DNA of 64,000 nucleotides from Amycolatopsis sp. FDAARGOS 1241 (GCF_016889705.1 NZ_CP069526.1:372001-436000), one strand, 5' to 3'. Counted from the stretch's first letter, positions 9,865 through 20,206 are shown. A program made the numbers and translations. Notes: generated by a model from the letters alone, not told the origin.

Positions 9865-11400
9865 TCAGGACAGCCCGGCCAGCGCTTTTTCCACCAGATC
9901 GGCCACGCGCGCCCGCGCGGCTTCGGCGTCGGCCTGGACGAGGGACAGGCGGGTGCGGCGTTCGAGGACGTCGTCGGCACTGAGGGCGCCCTCGTGGCGC
10001 ACGGCCCACACGACCTCGGCGGCGGTGATCTCGGTGCCCGCGAACAGCGGTGCGGCGAATGCGGGCTCGACCTCTCCGAGGGCCGCGACGCGCGGGGCTT
10101 CTGTGCCGTACTTGGCGACCAGCCGCGCCGGAGCGTCCACAAGCGACAGGCGGGAGCGCGGGGCGGCGCCGAGCAGCGGCAGGCGTGCAGTGCGCGACGG
10201 ACCGGCGTGCAGGCCCGAGTGCGCGAGCGCCGCGTCGACGGCGTCCTCGGCCATCCGCCGGTACGTGGTGAGCTTGCCGCCGACGACCGTGAGCACGCCG
10301 TCGGAACCGGTGACGACTGCGTGTTTGCGGGACAGGTCCGCGCTGCGGCCACCGCCGCCCGCGACGAGGGGGCGCAGCCCGGCGTACGAGCCGATCACGT
10401 CGGCGCGTGTCAGCGGGCGTTCGAGCACCGAAGAAGCGACCGACAGCAGGAAGTCCACATCGGACTCCGGCACGTCCGGGACGGCGGGGAGCTCACCGGA
10501 GATCGGCTCGTCGGTGAGTCCCAAATAGACGCGCCCGTCGAGCTGCGGCAGGAAGAACACGAACCGGTTGCCCTCGCCCGGCACGGCGACGTTGACCGAC
10601 GTCGAACCCACCGAAGCCGAACCGGGCGCGAGCACGAGGTGCGACCCGCGCGACGGGCGCAGCTGCACGGCGTCGGTGAGGGTGCCCGCCCACACCCCGG
10701 TGGCGTTGATGACCTGGCGCGCGTGCAGGTCGTACTCGGCGGACCCTTCGCGCACCCGCACGCCGGTGGCCGACAGCGACACGGCCTCCAGGCGCGGGAT
10801 GATCCGGGCGCCGAGCAGCGCGGCGGTGCGGGCCAGGTTCACGACCAGGCGCGCGTCGTCGACGAGGGCGCCGTCGTAGGCGAGCAGCGCGCCGCGCAGG
10901 CCGGCGGACGCCAGGCCAGGGGCCAGCGCCGACGCGAGCGCCGGTGGGATCTGCCGCGGGCCGGGCAGCACCGACGACGGCGTGCGCGCGGCCCGGCGCA
11001 GGGCGTCGCCCGCGCGCAGGCCGGTGGCGATCACGGCCTGCTGCGCTCGGGAAGTACTGGGGTACAAAGGAAACAGCTGCGGCATCGCGCGCGTGAGGTG
11101 CGGCGCGGTGCGGGTCATCAGGATGCCGCGCTCGACGGCGCTCTCGTGCGCGAGCCCGAACTCGCCCTTCGCGAGGTAGCGCAGGCCACCGTGCACGAGC
11201 TTGCTCGACCAGCGCGACGTGCCGAAGGCCAGGTCCTGCGCCTCGACCAAGGCCACGGACAAGCCGCGGGCCGCCGCGTCGAGTGCGATGCCGGCCCCGG
11301 TGACGCCGCCGCCGACCACGATCACGTCGACCCGCTCGCCGGTCGTGAGCCGGTCGAGCTCCCGTTCGCGGCGCCGCGCGTTGAGCGAACCGGTGCTCAT
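9865..11400 (-). CDS. glpD: glycerol-3-phosphate dehydrogenase (FAD-dependent, GlpD family)
   Basis: Oxidises sn-glycerol 3-phosphate to dihydroxyacetone phosphate, passing electrons to the quinone pool; peripheral membrane enzyme. 511 aa. The N-terminal Rossmann FAD site is VDVIVVGGGVTGAGIALDAAARG, followed by the GlpD block AFGTSRWSSKLVHGGLRYLA. The C-terminal GlpD domain is present. ATG 11400 has GTGGAG about 7 nt upstream. It is the second gene of a TetR-glpD unit (20 bp apart). The divergent FAD-linked oxidase resembles alkyl-DHAP synthases, so the locus may handle glycerol phosphate/DHAP for lipid synthesis or glycerol use (inference). Confidence 0.93.
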   Translation of the reverse strand: MSTGSLNARRRERELDRLTTGERVDVIVVGGGVTGAGIALDAAARGLSVALVEAQDLAFGTSRWSSKLVHGGLRYLAKGEFGLAHESAVERGILMTRTAPHLTRAMPQLFPLYPSTSRAQQAVIATGLRAGDALRRAARTPSSVLPGPRQIPPALASALAPGLASAGLRGALLAYDGALVDDARLVVNLARTAALLGARIIPRLEAVSLSATGVRVREGSAEYDLHARQVINATGVWAGTLTDAVQLRPSRGSHLVLAPGSASVGSTSVNVAVPGEGNRFVFFLPQLDGRVYLGLTDEPISGELPAVPDVPESDVDFLLSVASSVLERPLTRADVIGSYAGLRPLVAGGGGRSADLSRKHAVVTGSDGVLTVVGGKLTTYRRMAEDAVDAALAHSGLHAGPSRTARLPLLGAAPRSRLSLVDAPARLVAKYGTEAPRVAALGEVEPAFAAPLFAGTEITAAEVVWAVRHEGALSADDVLERRTRLSLVQADAEAARARVADLVEKALAGLS

Positions 11401-11419
11401 GCCGTCTCCACGGGGGTGC

Positions 11420-12064
11420 TCATGGTTTGAGCGCCGCGTCGACGAGGTGGCGGAATTCGGTGAGCAGCGCCTGCTCGTCGACGTCGGCGGTGGCCGGGCG
11501 CAGCGAGAAGGCGAACGACTGCACGACCAGCAGGATCGACCGCGCCTGTGCGGTGACCTCGGCCTCGCGCACCGAGCCGTCGCGGTGTCCCGCCTCGAGC
11601 AGTTGGCGCAGCACCTGCTCGGCGAAGATCTGCGTGGCGCCGAGCCGCTCCACGACGTAGGGCAGCACGAGTTCCGGGTCGACGTCGAGCAGGGTGCGAA
11701 ACAGCGGATCGGCCGCCAGCGCGCTGACCCCGGCGCACGTGATCAGCACGAGGCGCTCCCGTGTGTGAGCCGCGTCGTCGCCCGCGTGGCTGGCGTGTTT
11801 GAGCAGGCCGCTGAACTCGCGCGTCATGAGCGCGGCGAGCACACTGCGTACGTCGGGGAACCGCCGGTACACGGTCATGCGGCTGACCCGCGCGGTGCGC
11901 GCGATCTCGGCCAGCGTCGTGCGCCGGACACCGACGGCGAGCACGCACTCCCGGGCGGCGTCGAGCAGCACGTCGTCGGAGACGCGCGCCGAGGTCTGCC
12001 GGCTGCGGGCCCCCGCGAGGGCCGAGGGAGTCTCTCCCGGTCGGGAGTGACGTTTGACGTCCAT
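11420..12064 (-). CDS. TetR family transcriptional regulator, upstream of glpD
   Basis: 214 aa. HTH around residues 27-70: RRTTLAEIARTARVSRMTVYRRFPDVRSVL. The C-terminal half is the variable ligand domain. It is cotranscribed with glpD and divergent from the FAD-linked oxidase, so it probably controls both from the 16-bp spacer. TACAGT on the minus strand (12077-12072) ends 7 nt before ATG 12064, again a leaderless arrangement. Confidence 0.9.
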   Translation of the reverse strand: MDVKRHSRPGETPSALAGARSRQTSARVSDDVLLDAARECVLAVGVRRTTLAEIARTARVSRMTVYRRFPDVRSVLAALMTREFSGLLKHASHAGDDAAHTRERLVLITCAGVSALAADPLFRTLLDVDPELVLPYVVERLGATQIFAEQVLRQLLEAGHRDGSVREAEVTAQARSILLVVQSFAFSLRPATADVDEQALLTEFRHLVDAALKP

Positions 12065-12080
12065 ATGTCACACTGTAGTC
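12065..12080. promoter_or_regulatory. 16-bp divergent promoter between TetR and the FAD-linked oxidase
   Basis: Only 16 bp separate the two start codons. The minus-strand -10 TACAGT (12077-12072) and a plus-strand CACACT (12069-12074) overlap, so the two leaderless promoters must share their DNA and initiation at one should exclude the other. Any TetR operator would have to overlap both coding starts; no long palindrome is visible. Confidence 0.5.
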
Positions 12081-13688
12081 GTGGGTGATCTCATAAACCA
12101 CCGCCTCCGGCAGTCGTGGACCGGCGACGGTGCTGACGCCGCCTCGCTGCCCGATCGGGCGGTCCGGTGGCTCGGCCAGCGTATCGGCCCGATCGGTGCT
12201 GATCGAGGGCGTCGGGTCGATTCCGTGCCGAACCTCGCCGATTCTGCCCTTCCCAGCCAGGCTCGGGAGGACCTTTCGGCCGTCGTCGGGTCCGAACACG
12301 TCCTCGTCGGCGCCGCGGAGCGGCTCGCCCGGGCCGGTGGTCTGTCCTATCTGGACCTCCTGCACCGCAGGCTGGGCGACGCCGTGCCCGCCCCGGACGC
12401 GGTGGTGCTGCCCGCGTCGCCGGAGCAGGTCCAGGCCGTGCTCGAGGTCTGCGTCCGCCACGACGTGGGGGTCGTCCCGTTCGGCGGCGGCACCTCGGTG
12501 GTCGGCGGCGTCGCGGCGCTGCGCGGCGACAAGCCGGCGGTGATCGCGCTGGACCTGGTCCGGCTCGACGCGCTGGTGTCGGTGGACGCCGAATCGCACG
12601 TCGCCGTGCTGCAGGCCGGCGTGCGCGGGCCGGCCGCGGAGCAGTTGCTCGGCGAACACGGGTTCACCCTCGGTCACGTGCCGCAGTCGTTCGAGCGCGC
12701 CACCATCGGCGGCTTCGCGGCGACGCGCTCGGCCGGGCAGGCGTCGTCGGGCTACGGCCGCTTCGAGGACATGGTCACGGGCGTTCGCGTGGCCACGCCG
12801 CGGGGGGAGTGGCGGCTCGGCGTGGCGCCTGCGTCGGCCGCCGGACCGGACCTGCGGCAGCTCGCGGTGGGCAGCGAGGGGACGCTCGGCGTGATCACGG
12901 AGGTCGCGCTGCGCGTGCGGCCGGTGCCGGCGTCGCGGTGCTACGAGGGCTACGTGATCGACGGCTGGGCCGCGGGCTCGTCGGCGATGCGCCTGCTCGC
13001 CCAGAACCACGCGACGGCCGACGTCACGAGGTTGTCCGATGTGGACGAAACGGCCGTGTCGTTCGCCTTGAACGCGGGCTGGAAGACGGCTGCGCTGCGG
13101 GCGTTCTTGCGGTTGCGGGGCGTGCGGCACCCGTGCCTGCTGATCGTCGGCTGGGAGGGCTCCCTCGCCCGGCGCCGCCACACGGCCCGGCTGCTGCGCC
13201 AAGCCGGTGCCGTGCGCATCGGCACTGCGCTCGGCGAGTCGTGGCGCCACGGCCGGTTCTCGGGTCCCCGGCAGCGGGACGCGCTGATGGACCTGGGTGT
13301 CTGCGTCGAAACCCTGGAGACCGCGGCGTACTGGTCTCGGCTGGATGATCTGCACGACGCTGTCCGCGCCGCCCTGACCGCGTCGCTGGGCCAGGCCATC
13401 GTGATGTGCCACGTGTCGCACGTCTACGAGACGGGCGCCTCGCTGTACTTCACCGTGCTGACCTCGCGCGACGATCGTGATCCGGTGGGGCAGTGGCAAC
13501 GCGCGAAACACGCGGCGTCGGAAGCCATCGCCGGCCTCGGCACGATCACGCACCACCACGCGGTCGGGGTGGACCACGCGCCCTACCTGGCGCCGGAGAT
13601 CGGTTCGCTCGGGCTGTCCGTCCTGCGCGCCGCGAAATCCGCGGTGGACCCGACGGGCATCCTGAACCCCGGAAAACTGCTGGCCTGA
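12081..13688 (+). CDS. FAD-linked oxidase, alkyldihydroxyacetonephosphate synthase-like (VAO/GlcD family)
   Basis: 535 aa from GTG 12081. The PCMH-type FAD-binding domain (about 90-270) has VVLPASPEQVQAVLEVC and the pyrophosphate loop FGGGTSVVGGV, plus GYGRFEDMVTGVRVATPRG and the GSEGTLGVITEVALRVRP block typical of AGPS and D-lactate/glycolate oxidases. The C-terminal substrate domain ends with GTITHHHAVG and PTGILNPGKLL. The overall match is closest to AGPS-like actinobacterial proteins found beside glpD. True ether-lipid synthesis is not established for these bacteria, so a different 2-hydroxyacid or DHAP substrate is possible. Divergent from the TetR gene. Confidence 0.85.
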   Translation: MGDLINHRLRQSWTGDGADAASLPDRAVRWLGQRIGPIGADRGRRVDSVPNLADSALPSQAREDLSAVVGSEHVLVGAAERLARAGGLSYLDLLHRRLGDAVPAPDAVVLPASPEQVQAVLEVCVRHDVGVVPFGGGTSVVGGVAALRGDKPAVIALDLVRLDALVSVDAESHVAVLQAGVRGPAAEQLLGEHGFTLGHVPQSFERATIGGFAATRSAGQASSGYGRFEDMVTGVRVATPRGEWRLGVAPASAAGPDLRQLAVGSEGTLGVITEVALRVRPVPASRCYEGYVIDGWAAGSSAMRLLAQNHATADVTRLSDVDETAVSFALNAGWKTAALRAFLRLRGVRHPCLLIVGWEGSLARRRHTARLLRQAGAVRIGTALGESWRHGRFSGPRQRDALMDLGVCVETLETAAYWSRLDDLHDAVRAALTASLGQAIVMCHVSHVYETGASLYFTVLTSRDDRDPVGQWQRAKHAASEAIAGLGTITHHHAVGVDHAPYLAPEIGSLGLSVLRAAKSAVDPTGILNPGKLLA

Positions 13689-13705
13689 GCTGGGAGACTG
13701 ACCGG

Positions 13706-14409
13706 ATGATCGGTTCGTTCCCCCAATCCGAGCAGTTCGCCGACGAGTTCCTCGAGCACGCCCGCGACGGGTTCTACAACGCTCACCTCGACCGCCCTGC
13801 CTGCCTGGAGCTGCTGGGCGACGTCTCGGACCGTGACGTCCTCGACGCCGCGTGCGGCCCCGGCCTGTACGCCCGGCAACTCGCGGCCCGGGGCGCGCGC
13901 GTGACAGGTTTCGACCTGAGCCCGCGGATGGTCTCGCTCGCCCGCTCGCGGGTGCCGTCGGCGTCGTTCCGCGTCCACGACCTGGCCGCGCCCCTCGACT
14001 GGCCCCGGACGCCTCGATCGATCTCGTCCTGCTCGCGTTGGTCTACGAATACGTGGACGACCGTGTTGCCATGCTCTGCGAGCTCCGCCGCGTCCTCCGC
14101 CCCGCCGGGGCGCTGGTCCTCTCCCGTCTCCACCCCACCGGCGACTGGCTCCGCCACCGCGGCAACTACTTCGAGCCCCGGGTGGTCGCCGAAACCTGGA
14201 AGAACGGCTGGGACGTCCGCTACTGGCTCTCGCCCCTGCAGGACACCTGCGCGGAACTCCGCGAGGCGGGCTTCCTGATCGAACAGCTTCTGGAACCCCG
14301 CCCGGTCCCATCGGCGGAGCCGGTGGACCCGGAGCGCTACGTCCGCCTGTCGCGGGAACCGACGGGGTTCCTGGCGATCCGGGCGATCCCGGATCCACGG
14401 CTCACCTGA
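13706..14409 (+). pseudogene. class I SAM-dependent methyltransferase, frameshifted at a C run (14003-14006)
   Basis: From ATG 13706 the reading gives DVLDAACGPGLYARQLAARGARVTG (SAM motif I), then DLSPRMVSLAR, up to LDWP. Beyond the CCCC run at 14003-14006 the sense sequence continues in another frame: DASIDLVLLALVYEYVDD, LRRVLRPAGALVLS, and on to RYVRLSREPTGFLAIRA and the stop at 14409. One extra C would restore LDWPPDASIDLVLL, so this is a net one-base loss in a homopolymer. It is either a recent mutation or a sequencing error; all other family features are intact. The substrate is unknown. The 3' end overlaps the convergent gene at 14402 by 8 bp. Confidence 0.8.
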
Positions 14410-14956
14410 AGATCTGCTCCGGCTCCACGACCGTGCAGCGCAAGCCGTGGGTCGAGGCGGGTGTGCCCAGCAGGAGGGCGGCTTCGGCCTGGGCGACGTC
14501 GGCCACGCGGACCGCCTGGCCGTCCACCAGGAGGGGGTAGCGGATCGGGGAGGCGCCGACGTAGGCGTGGACGCCGGGCACCGCGGTGCCGTCTTCGAGG
14601 TGGACGGCGGCGTCCAGGCGGGCCAGGTGGTAGCGCGTGCCGCGGCCTTCGCAGACGTCGAGCACCGCGCGTTGCTCGGGCGTCACGAACCACACGAAGT
14701 GGTCCTCGGCGCCGGGCAGCGCGGTGAGGGTGGCCGGGCGCTGGTCGTCGACCTTGCGCAGGCCCGAGGCCCACACGGCGGCCAGGCCGGTGCACCGCGC
14801 GCGGACCGCGACGACGGGTCCGGCCAGCCCCAGTGCACCGCGGAGCCAGGTGATCTTCGACGGGCACGCGTTGGATCCGTAGGCGAGCACGGGCAACCGC
14901 TCGCGCCAGCCGGGAGGAGCCGTGTCCAGTGAGTGGCCCGCGCCGTCGACGTGCAC
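14402..14956 (-). CDS. gamma-glutamylcyclotransferase-fold protein
   Basis: 184 aa from GTG 14956. The N-terminal PVLAYGSNACPSK (YGSN at 26-29) is the hallmark nucleotide/glutamyl-binding loop of the gamma-glutamylcyclotransferase-like (AIG2) fold. I cannot name the substrate; many such proteins in actinomycetes are uncharacterised. An earlier start is unlikely because a terminator hairpin (14963-15003) lies just upstream. The 3' end overlaps the methyltransferase gene. Confidence 0.65.
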   Translation of the reverse strand: MHVDGAGHSLDTAPPGWRERLPVLAYGSNACPSKITWLRGALGLAGPVVAVRARCTGLAAVWASGLRKVDDQRPATLTALPGAEDHFVWFVTPEQRAVLDVCEGRGTRYHLARLDAAVHLEDGTAVPGVHAYVGASPIRYPLLVDGQAVRVADVAQAEAALLLGTPASTHGLRCTVVEPEQIFR

Positions 14957-14962
14957 GAACGA

Positions 14963-15003
14963 AGTACCCGGCCGCGCGCCGGGGTAGGGCGCGGCCGGGT
15001 ACT
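14963..15003 (-). terminator. terminator of the formaldehyde dehydrogenase gene
   Basis: AGTACCCGGCCGCGC (14963-14977) and its exact complement at 14989-15003 form a 15-bp stem with an 11-nt loop, 18 nt downstream of the stop codon at 15022. It also separates that gene from the next one on the same strand. Confidence 0.85.
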
Positions 15004-15021
15004 CGCCGTCGGCGAAGAGCT

Positions 15022-16119
15022 TCAGAACTCGACCACGCTGCGGAGGACGTCGCCGTGGTGCATGCGCTCGAAGGCCTGCTCCACGTCGCCGACGCCGATG
15101 CGCTCGGTCACGAACTTGTCCAGCGGCAGCCGGCCCTGCAGGTACAGGTCGACGAGCATGGGGAAATCACGCGAGGGCAGGCAGTCGCCGTACCAGGACG
15201 ACTTGAGCGAGCCGCCGCGGGCGAAGAAGTCGATGAGCGGCAGGTCGTTGAGCTTCATGTCGGGCGTCGGTACGCCGACGAGCACGACGGTGCCCGCGAG
15301 GTCGCGGCCGTAGAAGGCCTGGCGCCACGTCTCGGGCCGCCCGACGGCGTCGATGACCACGTCGGGGCCGAACGAGCGCGTCGCGTCCTGCATCGCTTCG
15401 ACCACGGCTTCTTCGCTGAGGCCCTTGCTGTTCACGGTGTGCGTCGCGCCGAAGCCCTTGGCCCACTCGAGCTTCCGGTCGTCGGTGTCGATCGCGATGA
15501 TCGTGGTCGCACCGGCCAGCTGCGCGCCCGCGATCGCCGCGTCGCCCACGCCGCCGCAGCCGATCACGGCCACGGAGTCGCCGCGCGTCACGGCGCCGGT
15601 GTTGATGGCCGCGCCGAGGCCCGCCATCACACCGCAGCCGAGCAGGCCCGCCACGGCGGGCTCGGCCTCGGGGTTCACCTTCGTACACTGTCCACTGTGG
15701 ACCAGTGTCTTCTCGAGGAAGGCTCCGATGCCCAGCGCCGGCGAGAGCTTGGTGCCGTCGGTGAGCGTCATGGGCTGCTGGGCGTTGAACGTGGAGAAGC
15801 AGTACCACGGCTTGCCGCGCTTGCACGCCCGGCACGTGCCGCAGACGGCGCGCCAGTTCAAGATCACGTAGTCACCGGGCGCGATGTCCGTGACCCCTTC
15901 GCCGACCTTGTCGACCCGGCCCGCAGCCTCGTGGCCGAGGAGGAACGGGAACTCGTCGTTGATCCCGCCCTCGCGGTAGTGCAGGTCGGTGTGGCACACG
16001 CCGCACGCCTGCACCGACACGACCGCCTCGCCGGGCCCCGGATCGGGCACCACCACGGTCTCCAGCGTGACCGGCTGGCCCTTCGCCCGCGACACGACTC
16101 CCTGGACCTCGTACGGCAT
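15022..16119 (-). CDS. mscR: S-(hydroxymethyl)mycothiol dehydrogenase (mycothiol-dependent formaldehyde dehydrogenase)
   Basis: Zinc-, NAD-dependent oxidation of the formaldehyde-mycothiol adduct to S-formylmycothiol. The same family reduces S-nitrosomycothiol. 365 aa. Catalytic zinc ligands lie in [13 protein letters not shown] (Cys39) and GHEAAG (His63-Glu64). The structural zinc lobe is [21 protein letters not shown] with Cys93/96/99/107, and the Rossmann loop is [29 protein letters not shown] and [10 protein letters not shown] are characteristic of the mycothiol enzyme and support assignment to an actinomycete. The metallo-hydrolase gene often found next to it is absent here. Confidence 0.92.
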   Translation of the reverse strand: MPYEVQGVVSRAKGQPVTLETVVVPDPGPGEAVVSVQACGVCHTDLHYREGGINDEFPFLLGHEAAGRVDKVGEGVTDIAPGDYVILNWRAVCGTCRACKRGKPWYCFSTFNAQQPMTLTDGTKLSPALGIGAFLEKTLVHSGQCTKVNPEAEPAVAGLLGCGVMAGLGAAINTGAVTRGDSVAVIGCGGVGDAAIAGAQLAGATTIIAIDTDDRKLEWAKGFGATHTVNSKGLSEEAVVEAMQDATRSFGPDVVIDAVGRPETWRQAFYGRDLAGTVVLVGVPTPDMKLNDLPLIDFFARGGSLKSSWYGDCLPSRDFPMLVDLYLQGRLPLDKFVTERIGVGDVEQAFERMHHGDVLRSVVEF

Positions 16120-16238
16120 GCGCTCACCCTTTCCGGCACCGTTGCTTGCCTGGGCAGCTAATCATGGAACATGCACGCGTGGCCATACCACGATGCGTGG
16201 GTCCGGGCTGGTGTTGTTCAGCTGTGCCGGCCGGCCCG

Positions 16239-17501
<1,263 letters not shown>

Positions 17502-17677
17502 GCCGTGCTCTCCGTCCCTGGACCCCAGTGATAGCCAGAGATTTTCTCCTGCCGGAGCGAGCCCGTAAAGGGCCGACCAGAGCACGGCTTTTTGCCGACG
17601 GGTTTGCCGGTGCGCGAAACGCCGGCTTCGAAGACCGCGGACGGCGAGCTCGCAGCGGCCTGGCTGCCGTGGGGCGG

Positions 17678-18079
17678 CTAGAGGACGGCTTGCGTTTGGG
17701 TCACCTTCGCGACCAGCTTCTCGTCGTCATCCCGGATCTCCGTCTCCACCACGACCACCCGGCGGCCCGTGTGCAGTGGTCTGGACGATGCAACGGCGTA
17801 GCCCGAACGGACGGCGCGCAGGAAGTTCGTCTTCGACTCGAGCGTGGTCGTGCCCTGGGCGCCCTCGGGCAGGTTGAGGAAGGCGCAGACGGCGCCCGTC
17901 GCGTCGGCCAGGGACATGAGCACGCCGCCGTGGAGGACGCCACCGAGGGTGCAGAGGGATTCGTCCCACTTCAGGCGGCTGCGGACGAGGTCCTTGGTGT
18001 GCGCGAGCACCTCGACGCCGAGCCGTTCGCTGAACGGCATGGTGCGGTGGAACAGCTGCGTGCCCTCGGGATCGGTCAT
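17678..18079 (-). CDS. PaaI-family hotdog thioesterase
   Basis: 133 aa. A single hotdog domain with the family signature LCTLGGVLHGGVLMSLADATGAVCAFLNLP (about residues 41-70, given here as its key blocks GGVLHGG and LADATG) and the active-site acidic residue in that helix. It hydrolyses an acyl- or aroyl-CoA, substrate unknown. It is separated by 52 bp from the degraded metallophosphoesterase gene upstream on the same strand, with no coupling to it. Confidence 0.85.
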   Translation of the reverse strand: MTDPEGTQLFHRTMPFSERLGVEVLAHTKDLVRSRLKWDESLCTLGGVLHGGVLMSLADATGAVCAFLNLPEGAQGTTTLESKTNFLRAVRSGYAVASSRPLHTGRRVVVVETEIRDDDEKLVAKVTQTQAVL

Positions 18080-18130
18080 GGCACGCAGTCAACCGCAGCG
18101 GGTGCGGCTCGTCGATTACCTCCGGCGTAA

Positions 18131-19621
18131 TCAACCGAGCGGGTTGGTGAGCAGCAGCTCGGTGTTGTGGTCGCCGGCGGCACCGACGCGGCCGAGGTCC
18201 ACGTGGAGGTCTTTGTAGGGCAGCTCCCGGTACAGCGACGCCGGCGCCGCGGGAGTCCGAGCCGAGTAGTCGACGGCGTAGGGCGCTTCGGCCTCGATCG
18301 GGGTGGTGAAGATCGACAGCGTGCCGTCGCCGTTGTCGGCGAGTTCGAGCACGCGCGCGTGCTGCGGGAAGTCGATGTGGGAGGCGGTGTTGATCTCCCG
18401 GAAGCTCTGCGCCGGCGTCTTGCCGACGTGCGGGGTGACCTTGTTCAGGTGGTGTGGTCGTCACCCACGCCACCACGTTCGGGAACCGGTTCAGCAGCCC
18501 GACGAACGCGTCGCCGTTCAGCCGCGGTTCCAGCAGGTGGCGCGAGTCGGGCAGGAGGTTGCCCGCGGTGTCGCTCGTGTGGTGGCTGAAGAGCGCGAAC
18601 AGCTCGTCGGTCACGTGCTGCGTCACCTTGCGGCCGAAGAAGTCGTCGTACGTCGAGGAGTTGCGCTTCAGCGTCGTCTCGACCCAGGTGAACTGGCCGA
18701 GGCCGATCGAGCCGTCGGCGAACCCGCCGAGCGTGGTGGTGTCGAGGCTGAGACCCGTGACGTCGGGCGCGATGCGGAACGCGTAGTACCCGTAGTACCC
18801 GTCGCGCCCGTCGGCGTTGTCCGCGGTGAGCCCGTGGCCGGCGGGGCCGGGGCCGGTGTTGCCCAAGCTGGGCACGGCCATCAACAACGGCCAGAGCGTG
18901 CTGGTGGCCGAGCTGTTCGGCGGCTCCGGCACGATCCGCGAGGTCACGCCCGACGCGCGGCGCCGTCCGGTCACCACGGCGGAGTTCGTGGCGCCACTTC
19001 GCGGTGGTGTCGTCGTGCCGATCACCTTGCACTGGTCGAGGTACCAGTTCTCGATGCCCGGGATGCCCTCCGGGTGAGGGCGCCGCCGTTGAGGCTGGTC
19101 AGGAACCAGTCGAGCTCGATCAGCTCGTCGTTGTCGGTGTTGTCGCCGGTGGTCACGAGGAAGTCGAACGGCCGCCCGGTGAACGGTCCCTTCGCGATGC
19201 TGTTGACCCACTGCACCAGCGCGCTGGTGGCCACCGTGTCGAGCGCTTCCTGCGGCCGGTGCGCCGAGCTGACGTACCGGTGCGGGTACTCGAAGCGCGC
19301 GGGCGACTCCGTGTCGGTGAGATGCAGGTCCGTGAACTGTCCGAACGCGCCCAGGGCCTGTCGCCGGTCGTCGCGGCCGTCCTTCGGCTCCGCGAGGTCG
19401 GCGAGGACCACGAGCGGCCGGCCGGGGCCGCCGGTGAGCCGGCTGTAGGTCGCCGTCCCCGGTGTCACGGCCGTGGCGACCTGTTCGAGCGTGGTGCCGA
19501 CGGTGCGGGCGGCCGTGCGCTTCAGCGCCCGGTCGAGCGCGTTGGCCGTCGGCGGGCACAGCAGCAACCGCGCGCCGGCGGCGCGCGCCGCGGTCAACGT
19601 CCGCCTGGTCAGCTGTGCCAT
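18131..19621 (-). pseudogene. TIGR03767-type secreted metallophosphoesterase, multiply disrupted
   Basis: The start is ATG 19621 with a twin-arginine-like N-terminus (LTRRTL). Frame 1 gives FGQFTDLHLTD, HRPQEALDT, FLVTTGDNTDN and ELDWFLTSLNGGALT. At about 19072 the reading moves to frame 2 (EGIPGIENWYLDQCKVIG), and the segment expected to carry the GNHD metal site appears to be missing, so this may be a deletion scar. From 18871 to 19019 the sense sequence lies on the opposite strand (see the inversion entry). Frame 2 resumes with NTGPGPAGHGLTADN, ISLDTT-type sequence and FALFSHHTSD. Near 18455 a net two-base loss destroys the expected GH(T/S)H metal motif and moves the reading to HHLNKVTPHVG, NTASHIDFPQHARVLEL and the stop at 18131. 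The family comparison is from memory. Confidence 0.8.
18871..19019. other. 149-bp in-place inversion inside the metallophosphoesterase pseudogene
   Basis: Read on the plus strand, 18870-19020 gives GTAINNGQSVLVAELFGG and IREVTPDARRRPVTTAEFV, which belong to the metallophosphoesterase on the minus strand. GGCACG (18871-18876) and CGTGCC (19014-19019) are inverted repeats at the two ends. Flipping the 137 bp between them gives one open minus-strand reading, VIG-TAINNGQS...GGVVVPSLG-NTGPGPAG, with no frame correction needed. As the DNA stands the minus strand is also open through the segment, but in nonsense (TTTPPRSGATNSAVV). Confidence 0.8.
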
Positions 19622-19768
19622 CTTCGCTCCCCGGTGTCGGCTGCCCGGCACGCTGCCGGAGGGCGGCGGACCTCGCGAACCAAACGCGAATAAGGCTCAC
19701 ATTCATCGTGACAGTGCGGCTGAATTTGTCACTGTGAGGGTGGCTGGGCTAACCGACCAGGGGCGGGT

Positions 19769-20206
19769 TCAGCAGTAGAGCGCGCACTCCGTGCTCGTCG
19801 CGGCGATCGCCACGAAGAACAGCACCAGGAAGATCACCGCCGGGATCGCGGCGATGATCCCGCACACGAGCCCCGCGACGCCCATGCCCTGACCGGTGTA
19901 GCCGGGCCGCGCGCCCTGCGCCATCCCGGCCCACGACAGCCCGATCGCGGTGACCGCCACGACGACGTCGAAGAACGGCACCCAGAACGTGAGCAGCGCG
20001 ATGATCCCGACGACCATCCCCGCGACCGCGAGCCCGCTCGTGCGCAGCGGCATCCCGTACCCCGACGGGTACGGCATCGGCTGCGGGCCCGTGTACGGGT
20101 TGTACGGCACCGGCAGCGGCGCCGACTGGGGCTGCTGCGGCACGGGATAACCGTCGGCCCCGTAGTACTGGCCCTCGCCGTGGGGCTGGTGGTAGGGATC
20201 GGTCAT
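19769..20206 (-). CDS. DUF4190-type small membrane protein with a proline-rich N-terminus
   Basis: 145 aa. The first 55 residues are rich in Pro/Tyr/Gly (QPHGEGQYYGADGYPVPQQP), a pattern of cytosolic low-complexity tails in actinobacterial membrane proteins. Two hydrophobic segments follow (TSGLAVAGMVVGIIALLTFW, about 57-95, and VAGLVCGIIAAIPAVIFLVLF, about 110-138) with the DUF4190 AVAGMVLGI-type repeat. Function is not known; relatives are predicted to sit in the cytoplasmic membrane. Monocistronic. Confidence 0.75.
   Translation of the reverse strand: MTDPYHQPHGEGQYYGADGYPVPQQPQSAPLPVPYNPYTGPQPMPYPSGYGMPLRTSGLAVAGMVVGIIALLTFWVPFFDVVVAVTAIGLSWAGMAQGARPGYTGQGMGVAGLVCGIIAAIPAVIFLVLFFVAIAATSTECALYC

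Noticed and set aside
18817..19077. A plus-strand open reading (86 codons) with protein-like sequence GTAINNGQSVLVAELFGG
   Set aside because: It is not a separate gene: it is the inverted piece of the minus-strand metallophosphoesterase, bounded by GGCACG/CGTGCC, and has no start signal of its own.
19690..19745. Imperfect repeats (CACATTCATCGTGACAGTG, GAATTTGTCACTGTGAG) before the metallophosphoesterase start as a possible Pho box
   Set aside because: The spacing and sequence do not fit the GTTCACC direct-repeat consensus well enough to call.
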